This document shows positions 1 to 5,352 of a stretch of DNA of 5,352 nt, one piece after another. The position numbers and the translations under genes are program-made. The first letter of the stretch is position 1; every line of letters begins with the position of its first letter. The notes below the pieces were generated by a model. That model ran no database searches. It was not told where the DNA came from and was given only the letters and a program-made list of their open reading frames with translations. Origin of the DNA: Woeseia sp. (GTDB taxonomy: Bacteria; Pseudomonadota; Gammaproteobacteria; Steroidobacterales; Woeseiaceae); contig JABIUH010000259.1 in the NCBI GenBank assembly GCA_018701055.1, forward strand, positions 1 through 5,352. The letters run 5' to 3'.

Positions 1-1
1 A

Positions 2-913
2 GAGACAATACGGATCGGTGAGGAAGGGGGGCTGCCCACACAACTCACTCATCATAAAATTGTAGGTGCACCAATGTGGGGAAAATCGACAGAGACCCTG
101 CGCATGGTTGATGAAGCCATTGCTCGTGGCGTCGATGTATCAATTGACCAATACCCCTACACGGCATCCTCAACCAGCCTAACGATTTTATTTCCAGGCT
201 GGAGCCTTGACGGAGGACGCGATGTCTTGCTCTCACGCTTTGCAGATCATGAGCAGCGCAGCAGAATGCGGGCAGACATAGCCTATCGAATTGAAGTCGA
301 TCGAGGCGGAAATGATCCCGCCAACGTGGTACTCGCCAGTTGCCCGCACGACGGAAATTTGAATGGCCAAAATCTATCGCAGATCCTACGTCAGCAGGAA
401 CGTGAAGTGAGCAACGAAAACGCCGCAGATTTGTTAATGGAGCTTGTCGAAGCGGGAAACTGCAGTGCAGTGTTTCATGCGATCAATGAAGAAGACGTAA
501 AAAACATTATGCGTCATCCTGTGACAATGCCTTCCTCTGACGGCGGCATAGAGGGACCATCGGAGCGTGTCCCGCATCCACGAAATTACGGGACGTTCGC
601 GCGGGTGATCGGACACTACGTTCGCAAATTAGACGTATTACCTCTCCACACCGCCATTCACAAGATGAGCATGCTGCCGGCAGACAGAATCGGCCTTCAC
701 GATCGCGGTCGTATCGCACCGGGAGCAATAGCGGACATTGCCGTTCTCGATCCGAGCATCGTTATCGACAAGGCTACGTTTGAGAACCCACATCAATACG
801 CAGAAGGTGCGATTCATGTACTCGTCGCTGGTCAGGCCGTTTTGTTGAATGGCGTAATGACCGAAGCAAGGCCGGGCAGGGTGTTGCGATCCGGCACTTA
901 CACTGAACGCTAG
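2..913 (+). CDS. N-acyl-D-amino-acid deacylase (D-aminoacylase family amidohydrolase), 5'-truncated by window edge
   Basis: This cytoplasmic metal-dependent amidohydrolase is expected to hydrolyse N-acyl-D-amino acids, or related N-acyl compounds, to the free amino acid and a carboxylate. The frame is open from base 2 with no stop, so the true start lies left of the window. About 303 residues are visible, against roughly 480-540 for the family, so the N-terminal part of the barrel is missing. Seen in order: THHK followed by GxPxWGKS (bases 47-91), which is the family's metal-ligand strand; DQYPYTASST near base 146; SSDGG with its aspartate at 539-541, matching the conserved catalytic/metal aspartate; HPRNYGTF near 577; and the C-terminal signature DRGRIAPGAIADIAVLDP, ending in FENPHQYAEG and RPGRVLR. 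An internal ATG at 74 is not the start, because conserved family sequence precedes it. The stop is TAG at 911-913. The gene lies 70 bases upstream of mobA on the same strand, so an operon is possible. The exact substrate cannot be read from the sequence. Confidence 0.95.
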   Translation, partial: ETIRIGEEGGLPTQLTHHKIVGAPMWGKSTETLRMVDEAIARGVDVSIDQYPYTASSTSLTILFPGWSLDGGRDVLLSRFADHEQRSRMRADIAYRIEVDRGGNDPANVVLASCPHDGNLNGQNLSQILRQQEREVSNENAADLLMELVEAGNCSAVFHAINEEDVKNIMRHPVTMPSSDGGIEGPSERVPHPRNYGTFARVIGHYVRKLDVLPLHTAIHKMSMLPADRIGLHDRGRIAPGAIADIAVLDPSIVIDKATFENPHQYAEGAIHVLVAGQAVLLNGVMTEARPGRVLRSGTYTER

Positions 914-983
914 AGTGAACAGCAATCGAACATCTCCGAAACGTCCATGCCAGCGGCGGCTGCAACGTCAGTAAGGCACTCAA

Positions 984-2933
984 ATGCAATATTATCTGAA
1001 CGGGTTCAAACCGGGCGACCCGATGGATCGCAGCGCGACAGGACGTAAAAAACCTGCCCCGACGTTGGTAGACCTGCCAGCAGAAGTTGATGTGTTAATC
1101 GTCGGCTGTGGCCCCGCTGGTCTAACGCTGGCTACGCAGCTTGCGGCGTTTCCTGATATTTCAACTCGTATTATTGAGCAAAAAACGGGCCCTTTACTGG
1201 TCGGTCAGGCCGATGGAATATCCGGCCGGTCGTCCGAAATTTTCAATGGATTCGGCTTCAGCGAAAGAGTGATGAGTGAGGCTTATTACCTCAAAGCAAT
1301 CACGTTCTGGCAGCATGATCCCAATCATCCGAACAATATTGTGCGGATAAGTAAAAATGCGGATGGGCGCGACAAATTCTCTGAATTTTCCCATGTGGTA
1401 CTGAACCAAGCGAGAGTGCACGACTTTATGCTCGACGCCATGCTCAAGTCTCCGACTCAGATGGGGCCGGACTATTGCCGTCGCTTCCTCGACATAAAAA
1501 CGGAATCTTCGCAGAGCGAAACTGCCAGTTCTACGGATTACACCGTAACGGCCGGCATCGAACGACTCGATCACGAGCATGAGGGTGAGCAAGAATTGGT
1601 CAAAGCCCGCTATGTAGTGGGATGTGATGGGGCGAGAAGTGCGGTTCGAAAGGCATTGGATTTACCAACTCGAGGAGACTCGGCCAATAAAGCCTGGGGT
1701 GTTATGGATTTGCTGGTCGTCACGAACTTTCCTGATATTCGCATTAAAAGTATCATTCAATCGGCAAGCGAAGGCACCCTCCTGGTCATTCCACGTGAAG
1801 GGGGGCATCTGGTTCGATTTTATATTCAACTCGATCAGCTAAACGAAAGCGAACGTGCTGCCAACCTAAACATCACTAGTGACCAGTTGATCGCGGCGGC
1901 GAAGCGAATTTTTCATCCTTATTCACTAGAGGTGAAAGAAGTTACCTGGTGGTCAGTGTATGAAATAGGGCAACGGCTTTGCGATAAATTTGACAACGTT
2001 TCAGATGAGGACAGCGAAACGCATTTTCCAAATGCATTTATCGCCGGAGACGCTTGTCATACTCATAGCCCGAAAGCGGGACAGGGCATGAACGTATCCA
2101 TCCATGACAGTTTTAACCTGGGCTGGAAACTGGCATCGGTACTTCGCGGACAAGCTTCACCGAGAATATTGCATACCTATTCCGCCGAGCGACGAGCGGT
2201 CGCGCATGAATTGATCGAATTCGATCGCAAGCTCGCCACTATGTTTTCGGCACCTCAAACGGAGTCAACAGCAGGCAATGAGGGCGACAAGCGTTCTAAA
2301 TTGCAGGAATATATGTTGCTGCACGATGGATTCGTGTCGGGAACAATGACGGAATATTCCCCATCAATCATTACAGCTGCGGCGACGCACCAACACCTGG
2401 CCGAAGGATTTCGAATTGGGATGCGTTTCCACTCCTCCCCTGTTATCCGTCTGGCAGATGCACGACCGATCCAGCTAGGGCACGTCATGGAAGCGGACGG
2501 ACGATGGCGTATCGTTGTTTTTGCGAACTCGAAAAACCCGACCGATCAATCATCAGAGATACACCAGTTGGCTAAGTACCTCGAGACGTCAGTGGATTCT
2601 CCAGTGCAAAAGTACACACCATCCGGGAGCGACACTGATGCAGTGATCGAGATTCTGACAGTATTTCAACACGACTATCGTGAAATCGAATTCGAATCTC
2701 TACCCTCAATTCTCTGGCCCGCAAAAGGAAAGTATGAGCTTCGGGACTATGAAAAAACGTTCTGCATAGATTTAGATAACGGCGAAGACATTTACGATAC
2801 GAGAGGCATCGATCGAGAGCAGGGCTGCATAATTGTCGTACGACCTGATCAGCATATCGCAAACGTGCTACCGCTGGACGCGTACGCAGAACTTGCAGTT
2901 TTTTTTAACGGGTTCATGATTCACCGTGATTGA
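984..2933 (+). CDS. mobA: 3-hydroxybenzoate 4-monooxygenase (FAD-dependent aromatic hydroxylase)
   Basis: This flavoprotein hydroxylates 3-hydroxybenzoate to protocatechuate using NADPH and O2, feeding protocatechuate ring cleavage in the cytoplasm. It has 649 residues and aligns end to end, as I recall it, with the 639-residue MobA of Comamonas testosteroni. Visible parts: the dinucleotide-binding GCGPAG at residues 41-46; the DG motif CDGARSAVR at 214-222; the FAD-ribityl motif GDACHTHSPKAGQGMN at 355-370; and a C-terminal thioredoxin-like dimerisation domain of the phenol-hydroxylase type from about 470 to the end. Residues equivalent to the MobA substrate site appear kept: D77, H137, K255 and Y280. 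The start ATG at 984 is supported by a TAAGG ribosome-binding site at 972-976 with 7-base spacing, and by the N-terminus MQYYLNGFKPGDP resembling MobA's. The stop is TGA at 2931-2933. Other phenol-2-monooxygenase-like hydroxylases share this fold, but the end-to-end match favours MobA. No MobR-type regulator is in the window. Confidence 0.95.
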   Translation: MQYYLNGFKPGDPMDRSATGRKKPAPTLVDLPAEVDVLIVGCGPAGLTLATQLAAFPDISTRIIEQKTGPLLVGQADGISGRSSEIFNGFGFSERVMSEAYYLKAITFWQHDPNHPNNIVRISKNADGRDKFSEFSHVVLNQARVHDFMLDAMLKSPTQMGPDYCRRFLDIKTESSQSETASSTDYTVTAGIERLDHEHEGEQELVKARYVVGCDGARSAVRKALDLPTRGDSANKAWGVMDLLVVTNFPDIRIKSIIQSASEGTLLVIPREGGHLVRFYIQLDQLNESERAANLNITSDQLIAAAKRIFHPYSLEVKEVTWWSVYEIGQRLCDKFDNVSDEDSETHFPNAFIAGDACHTHSPKAGQGMNVSIHDSFNLGWKLASVLRGQASPRILHTYSAERRAVAHELIEFDRKLATMFSAPQTESTAGNEGDKRSKLQEYMLLHDGFVSGTMTEYSPSIITAAATHQHLAEGFRIGMRFHSSPVIRLADARPIQLGHVMEADGRWRIVVFANSKNPTDQSSEIHQLAKYLETSVDSPVQKYTPSGSDTDAVIEILTVFQHDYREIEFESLPSILWPAKGKYELRDYEKTFCIDLDNGEDIYDTRGIDREQGCIIVVRPDQHIANVLPLDAYAELAVFFNGFMIHRD

Positions 2934-2968
2934 TAGTGGTGATCTTGCCATTTTCTACATATTGATAG

Positions 2969-3016
2969 CGCTACGATTTCCCGAAAATGGATGAATGCTC
3001 TGTGTTCGTCGTAGCG
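2969..3016. repeat. 8-bp inverted repeat downstream of mobA
   Basis: CGCTACGA at 2969-2976 has its exact reverse complement TCGTAGCG at 3009-3016, with 32 bases between. There is no T-run after it, so it does not look like a simple intrinsic terminator. It interleaves with a second inverted repeat (2986-3037), so the two stems could form a pseudoknot or exclude each other in RNA. A chance origin is possible. Confidence 0.35.
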
Positions 3017-3037
3017 AGCGCAGCGAATCAATCCATT
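2986..3037. repeat. 7-bp inverted repeat interleaved with the 2969-3016 repeat
   Basis: AATGGAT at 2986-2992 is matched by ATCCATT at 3031-3037, and the flanking bases (GAATGC against GCGAATC) extend the similarity imperfectly. It lies in the 236-base gap between mobA and the MerE-like gene, where I see no convincing protein-coding sequence. Confidence 0.3.
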
Positions 3038-3169
3038 CAGTGTAATTTTGGCTGCATTGTACGTCCTCCGAAAATCACGAATTAGAACGTTACTTAGATA
3101 ATGATAAGACATGAAAGCTGATCGACCTGCGCCGACGATGATACTCGTAAAGGATACTTCTATGCAGTC

Positions 3170-3331
3170 ATGACGGCTGTTCTTTGTCAGTGCCATTTGC
3201 CGATCTTAGCGCTCTATCTGGGAACGTGTGCTGCCCGTGCATTCTTCGCTGAATACTTCATTCTTGTCGCGATTACTTTGGCAATTTTGACGTTACTTGC
3301 CTTAACTGCGGCAATCCGGATTTTTCTCTGA
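3170..3331 (+). CDS. MerE-like small membrane protein, probably frameshifted or 5'-truncated
   Basis: From ATG 3170 the frame encodes 53 residues with two hydrophobic segments and the motif CQCHLPILA (cysteines at bases 3185-3187 and 3191-3193), close to the CPCHLPILA of MerE, a small inner-membrane transporter of Hg(II) and methylmercury. As I recall Tn21 MerE, the two align without gaps from here through AFFAE to the C-terminus. The same frame is open upstream to 3122 and reads RKGYFYAV, matching the family's GYLW region before the first helix, but this stretch has no start codon. Another frame starts at ATG 3111, reads MKADRPAP and more, and stops at TGA 3171-3173, overlapping ATG 3170 as ATGA. 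The simplest reading is one full MerE-like gene at 3111-3331 broken by a small indel near 3131-3140; a short coupled leader is the alternative. AAAGGA at 3149-3154 lies 15 bases from ATG 3170, too far for a good ribosome site. The middle residue of the CxC is Gln, not Pro. No merR, merT, merP or merA is visible. Confidence 0.5.
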   Translation: MTAVLCQCHLPILALYLGTCAARAFFAEYFILVAITLAILTLLALTAAIRIFL

Positions 3332-3397
3332 CTGTCGGCCGCGTCTTTGTGCAGTTACTGAGCAGTTATCTGATTTTTAACTGAGGTCGTTGAGCTT

Positions 3398-3868
3398 CTA
3401 GTCTTTTACCGGACAGATTTTCATTCCGACCTCGATTGGGCCGCTCTGGATGATTTTGCAATTTAATCCAGAGCGATGCATCAGAATTTTGTAAACCTTC
3501 TTGTCCAGCAATGTCTCCAAATAGCGGCATGGCGTATTTAGCCGTCCACCTTCGAGCACGACAGAACCTAGGGAAAATCGTCGTCCAACAAGGTGATTGA
3601 GTGGTACGCCACGTGTTGTGAGATTACGTCTATGCTCTTCCGGTTTTAAATTGATTGCGTGATCCCTTTGCAGCGCATCGAGTGTTTCGATTTCGATTAA
3701 CGTAATTTCACGAATGTCTGGGATTTTTGAATAGATTCCTGTGCCAGTTTCATACCGGTCGCCCTCAATTCCGCGACCTGCTAAACACATCGCCGACTGG
3801 GATGCCCGCATCTTCGCACCTCCCATGTTAGCAATGTGTATGTGCAGTAACTCTCCTTCCCAATTCAT
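3398..3868 (-). CDS. MOSC domain-containing protein
   Basis: This is a stand-alone MOSC (molybdenum cofactor sulfurase C-terminal) domain of 156 residues, the usual size for small single-domain members. The family binds molybdenum cofactor or carries sulfur through a conserved cysteine, and some members (YiiM, YcbX) detoxify N-hydroxylated bases. The precise role here is unknown. Visible signs: GIEGDRY at residues 33-39; a RRNLTTRGVPLNHLVGRRF block at 80-98 followed by LGSVVLEGG; the conserved cysteine C114 in NTPCRYLE; and a closing HRSGLNCKIIQSGPIEVGM at 131-149, typical of the barrel end. The start ATG at 3866-3868 is preceded in the gene's direction by AGGGAA with a 4-base gap, a good ribosome-binding site. 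It converges with the MerE-like gene and is on the strand opposite to mobA. No clear sigma-70 promoter was found just upstream. Confidence 0.9.
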   Translation of the reverse strand: MNWEGELLHIHIANMGGAKMRASQSAMCLAGRGIEGDRYETGTGIYSKIPDIREITLIEIETLDALQRDHAINLKPEEHRRNLTTRGVPLNHLVGRRFSLGSVVLEGGRLNTPCRYLETLLDKKVYKILMHRSGLNCKIIQSGPIEVGMKICPVKD

Positions 3869-3914
3869 ATCGTTCCCTGAGCGATCATCACCCTAATGTT
3901 TCAAAGAGAGTCTG

Positions 3915-4102
3915 ATGGTTTCCGACTTTGTTAAAGATTTCCAAAACCTACCGGATGACGCCTAGTTGATATTTGCACCGGCTACGAGCTCGCTGCAGCG
4001 TCAATCCCTCCAACCCAACCACGGGCACAGATCGAGGATGTGGATCAGTTAATTCGAACTGAAGTTTCCTCCGTCGTCAGTTTCAATAGATTAGCCCGTT
4101 AG
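3915..4102 (+). pseudogene. Short hypothetical gene broken by an apparent one-base deletion
   Basis: ATG 3915 follows an AAAGAGAG ribosome-binding site (3903-3910) at 4-base spacing. The frame reads MVSDFVKDFQNLPDDA and hits TAG at 3963-3965. Shifting by one base at that stop opens a frame from 3962 to the TAG at 4100-4102, which reads LVDICTGYELAAASIPPTQ and then a charged, helix-like tail ending VVSFNRLAR. Restoring a single C in the CC at 3961-3962 would give one 62-residue protein without a gap, and the two halves look compositionally continuous. The downstream frame has no ATG of its own. The protein is acidic and soluble-looking, and I do not recognise a family. It may be a real inactivation or a sequencing indel. 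This is the only coding signal I see in the 423-base gap between the two minus-strand genes. Confidence 0.4.
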
Positions 4103-4220
4103 CGAGAGTTCGCTTTCACTATATTCCCTCGATTCGAATGGCGGGCATTAGTGACAGCGGCGAAAATCTATAGTGCTCACACTGTCGCCAGTAATTACCT
4201 AGTTTGAGCGTATAAGCAAC

Positions 4221-4247
4221 TGCTTCTGATGCTTCTGATGCTTTTGT
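4221..4247. repeat. Three-unit 9-bp tandem repeat
   Basis: TGCTTCTGA occurs at 4221-4229 and 4230-4238, with a third degenerate unit TGCTTTTGT at 4239-4247. It lies just beyond the 3' end of the minus-strand gene at 4292-4576. It is too short and too few-copied for a CRISPR, and slippage is the likely origin. Confidence 0.7.
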
Positions 4248-4291
4248 GATAGTGATGCGTCGTGATTGACAGCTGGTTTACTTTCGTGGCA

Positions 4292-4576
4292 TTAGAAAGT
4301 GTTAATGACTTCGCCAACGTGTGGATGAACTGAATCCCCATCAACTATCCCTGCTTCAATAATGTCAGCAAATGCTTTCTTAGCCGCTTCAGAAGCGGCT
4401 TCCATAGTTGCCTGATCTGGATATTTAGCAATCACTACACCTTTGCCATTGCCATATGAAACTAGGTCAATGAAGTCGGCACCGATTCCGGCTAATACAT
4501 CACGCATATTTTCTGTAGCTTCACTTACCTTGTCCATATCTGACGCGGCGAAACGTGTGATTCTGTAAACTGCCAT
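4292..4576 (-). CDS. Conserved small hypothetical protein, possibly dimeric ferredoxin-like fold (ABM/DUF type)
   Basis: A complete 94-residue protein with no signal peptide and no membrane segment, so presumably cytoplasmic. Its layout suggests a beta-alpha-beta ferredoxin-like fold, as in antibiotic-biosynthesis-monooxygenase-like small proteins. The predicted order is: strand MAVYRITRFA (1-10); helix about 12-30; strand DFIDLVSYGNGKGVVIAKY (34-52); helix DQATMEAASEAAKKAFADII (54-73); and a tail with VHPHVGEVINTF (83-94). The YGNGKGVVIAKY segment and the HPH pair look like conserved positions, but no catalytic site can be assigned and I know no named function. The start ATG at 4574-4576 is supported by a GGGAG ribosome-binding site 6 bases before it. 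The gene stands alone between two poorly coding stretches. It is intact while its surroundings are decayed, which suggests selection. Confidence 0.75.
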   Translation of the reverse strand: MAVYRITRFAASDMDKVSEATENMRDVLAGIGADFIDLVSYGNGKGVVIAKYPDQATMEAASEAAKKAFADIIEAGIVDGDSVHPHVGEVINTF

Positions 4577-4899
4577 TTTGTGCTCCCGATTTAAGTTCGT
4601 TGGTGCGAGCCGTTCCGCACAAAGGACAGGGTATAAGAAGAATCAGTGCCTGTCTGCAATGATCTTTCCTGACGGATATGATGTGTCGTTAGTGGAGGCA
4701 GCAGCGAATATCTGCAAACAACGTTATCTTTTGATAGCGCACCCCGGCTCGGAGACAGCATTTCAAACGAGTTCGGTATTAGCATGGGTGTCGGCATACG
4801 CTAGTGTGACGTGAATATCTATGCGAGGTTTCCTGGGGTTTCAGGCTTGGCTGCGACAAACGGGGCTATCGCTTGCTACGCTAAGTCTGTACCCGTGAC
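4577..4899. other. Stretch without a recognisable gene
   Basis: This is the first part of a roughly 410-base gap. Its left end carries the ribosome-binding site and possible promoter of the minus-strand gene at 4292-4576. Open frames exist on both strands (for example plus 4578-4814 and minus 4591-4797), but their translations are low in conserved patterns, lack supporting ribosome sites and resemble no family I know. It may be intergenic sequence or a gene decayed beyond recognition. Confidence 0.5.
4630..4659 (-). promoter_or_regulatory. Possible sigma-70 promoter for the 94-residue protein gene
   Basis: Read on the minus strand, TTGCAG (4654-4659) and TATACC (4630-4635) are separated by 18 bases. 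They lie about 54 bases upstream of the start codon at 4576. Both boxes are imperfect matches, so this is a weak call. Confidence 0.3.
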
Positions 4900-4937
4900 T
4901 CAGCGTTCTCAGGTCGGCAGCCGATCCGAAACGCTGA
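4900..4937. repeat. Imperfect palindrome / stem-loop
   Basis: The outer arms TCAGCGTT (4900-4907) and AACGCTGA (4930-4937) are exact reverse complements. Inside them TCGG (4912-4915) and CCGA (4919-4922) pair around a 3-base CAG loop. The 38-base element can therefore fold into a bulged hairpin. There is no T-run directly after it. It could be a REP-like element, an RNA structure or an operator; whether it repeats elsewhere in the genome cannot be seen here. Confidence 0.5.
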
Positions 4938-4949
4938 ATGTGGCATATG

Positions 4950-4975
4950 CCTGTAACAACTCGACAGGTTTTTTT
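4950..4975 (+). terminator. Possible rho-independent terminator
   Basis: CCTGT (4950-4954) pairs with ACAGG (4964-4968) around a 9-base loop and is followed at once by seven T residues (4969-4975). The 5-bp stem is short, so termination would be weak. It overlaps the perfect palindrome GGCATATGCC (4942-4951). No intact plus-strand gene lies directly upstream to be terminated, so if it works it may be a leftover of a lost gene. Confidence 0.4.
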
Positions 4976-4987
4976 GTCTGGTTAACT

Positions 4988-5180
4988 ATGGAATTACGTC
5001 AGCAATTATGGCAGCACTCTGTGGTATTTATCAGCCTTGTGATTGCTTTATCGAGCCTTGCCTCCAATAGTTGGCGTAATGAAAAGGCAGAGGACCATCG
5101 AAATATTCGTACTGCGGGTATTGCGGTTGTTGACTCTAGGCGAGTTGGAGTGAGTCGGATTTTTCATCCGTTACGACAAA
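4988..5180 (+). pseudogene. Relic of a membrane-anchored hypothetical protein (N-terminal part, frameshift plus in-frame stop)
   Basis: From ATG 4988 the frame reads MELRQQLWQHSVV, then a hydrophobic segment at about residues 9-26, then SNSWRNEKAEDHRNIRTAG. This resembles a family of unnamed proteobacterial proteins with one N-terminal membrane helix and a W-R-N-E ... N-R-N-x-R motif, as I recall them. After about base 5120 the expected continuation appears in the next frame as LLTLGELE (5127-5150). There it meets an in-frame TGA at 5151-5153 and resumes as VGFFIRYDK to 5180. So there are two independent lesions: an indel near 5120 and a stop where a sense codon such as CGA is expected. The rest of the protein is missing, because the frame passes directly into an MsrA-like segment. 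In the original frame the sequence runs to a TGA at 5219-5221, but its later residues look random. No good ribosome-binding site precedes the ATG. Confidence 0.5.
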
Positions 5181-5352
5181 TGCTCGTGCTATCTCAGTGC
5201 TATTTTTGTCGCGAACGATGAAGAACGTGCGTTGGCCGATAAATCGAAACAACGAGTGATCGACAGATCCTCTGCTCAGAAAGTGGTTATGCCTATCCTG
5301 GAGGCCACTACCTTCTACCCAGTTCGCGACGCGGAAAGCGGGCATCAAGACT
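5181..5352 (+). pseudogene. msrA: C-terminal fragment of peptide methionine sulfoxide reductase A
   Basis: Intact MsrA reduces methionine-S-sulfoxide in proteins, using a cysteine in an N-terminal GCFW motif. Here only the later part is present. The frame open from 5154 to the window edge reads YLSAIFVANDEERALADKSK (5190-5249), matching the family's YRSAIFYHDEEQ..A..SK region. It goes on to VVMPILEATTFYPVRDAESG and then HQD (5283-5351), matching P-I-V-T-E-I...FYPAEDYHQD. No GCFWG motif occurs upstream in any frame I read, so the catalytic half is missing, and the fragment is joined to the relic ending at 5180. A spacer of 1-3 extra residues seems present before HQD. The fragment runs off the right edge, so its 3' end is unseen. 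It is most likely a dead remnant from a deletion or recombination; a diverged domain expressed as part of a fusion is much less likely given the stop at 5151. Confidence 0.6.

Noticed and set aside
1194..1592. 132-codon minus-strand open frame inside mobA
   Set aside because: It lies wholly within a strongly supported gene on the other strand and shows no family features.
2921..3196. Minus-strand open frame of 91 codons opposite the MerE-like gene and the end of mobA
   Set aside because: Its translation resembles no family, and it overlaps both the mobA end and the better-supported MerE-like sequence.
3352..3383. Possible bidirectional terminator between the converging MerE-like and MOSC genes (CAGTTA at 3363-3368 with TAACTG at 3378-3383)
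   Set aside because: The stem is AT-rich and only 6 bp, and no T-run follows the stem on either strand. It is not convincing as an intrinsic terminator.
4139..4197. Apparent inverted repeat around GTGACAGCGGCG and CTGTCGCCAGTAAT
   Set aside because: The arms match only in short pieces when reverse-complemented, so no stable stem can be drawn.
4221..4247. Start of a CRISPR-like or iteron array
   Set aside because: There are only two exact 9-bp units and one degenerate unit, with no spacers and no origin features.
4578..4814. Plus-strand open frame starting beside the 94-residue gene
   Set aside because: Its start lies next to the opposite gene's start codon, over that gene's ribosome site, and no conserved motif is visible.
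4811..5221. A single 136-codon plus-strand gene starting at GTG 4811
   Set aside because: The first 59 codons look random and cross palindromes and a terminator-like hairpin. Family-like sequence begins only at ATG 4988, and the last third is out of the frame that carries the conserved residues.
5136..5348. Minus-strand 70-codon open frame
   Set aside because: It is a shadow of the MsrA-like fragment on the plus strand.

Overview
The window looks like a bacterial chromosome segment, probably from a proteobacterium (Pseudomonadota). The support is the close match of the largest gene to MobA of Comamonas, plus the Shine-Dalgarno sites and codon use. It has an intact catabolic block on the left and a sparsely coding, partly decayed block on the right. 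The exact taxon cannot be fixed from sequence alone.

Bases 1-2933 (+ strand) hold two solid genes. The first is the 3' part of an N-acyl-D-amino-acid deacylase (D-aminoacylase family amidohydrolase), which enters from the left edge. After a 70-base gap comes a complete 649-residue 3-hydroxybenzoate 4-monooxygenase (mobA), a FAD enzyme making protocatechuate. The spacing fits co-transcription. A possible reading is that an amidohydrolase releases an aromatic acid for ring hydroxylation, but nothing in the sequence proves it.

Bases 2934-3397 hold two interleaved inverted repeats and then a small two-helix membrane protein resembling MerE (mercury transporter), with a CxCHLPIL motif. Its N-terminal part lies in another frame, so the gene is either frameshifted or starts late. 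No other mer gene is present.

Bases 3398-4576 hold two intact minus-strand genes: a MOSC-domain protein (3398-3868) and a 94-residue protein of unknown function (4292-4576). Between them lies a short plus-strand reading frame with a good ribosome-binding site, broken by an apparent one-base deletion, and a small tandem repeat.

Bases 4577-5352 hold no intact gene. There is a cluster of palindromes (4900-4975) that includes a terminator-like hairpin. It is followed by two joined relics on the plus strand: the N-terminal end of a membrane-anchored hypothetical protein with a frameshift and an in-frame stop, and the C-terminal part of a peptide methionine sulfoxide reductase (MsrA) without its catalytic N-terminal half. 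I see no defence system, mobile element or CRISPR array. The main surprises are the decayed genes and the orphan MerE-like protein.
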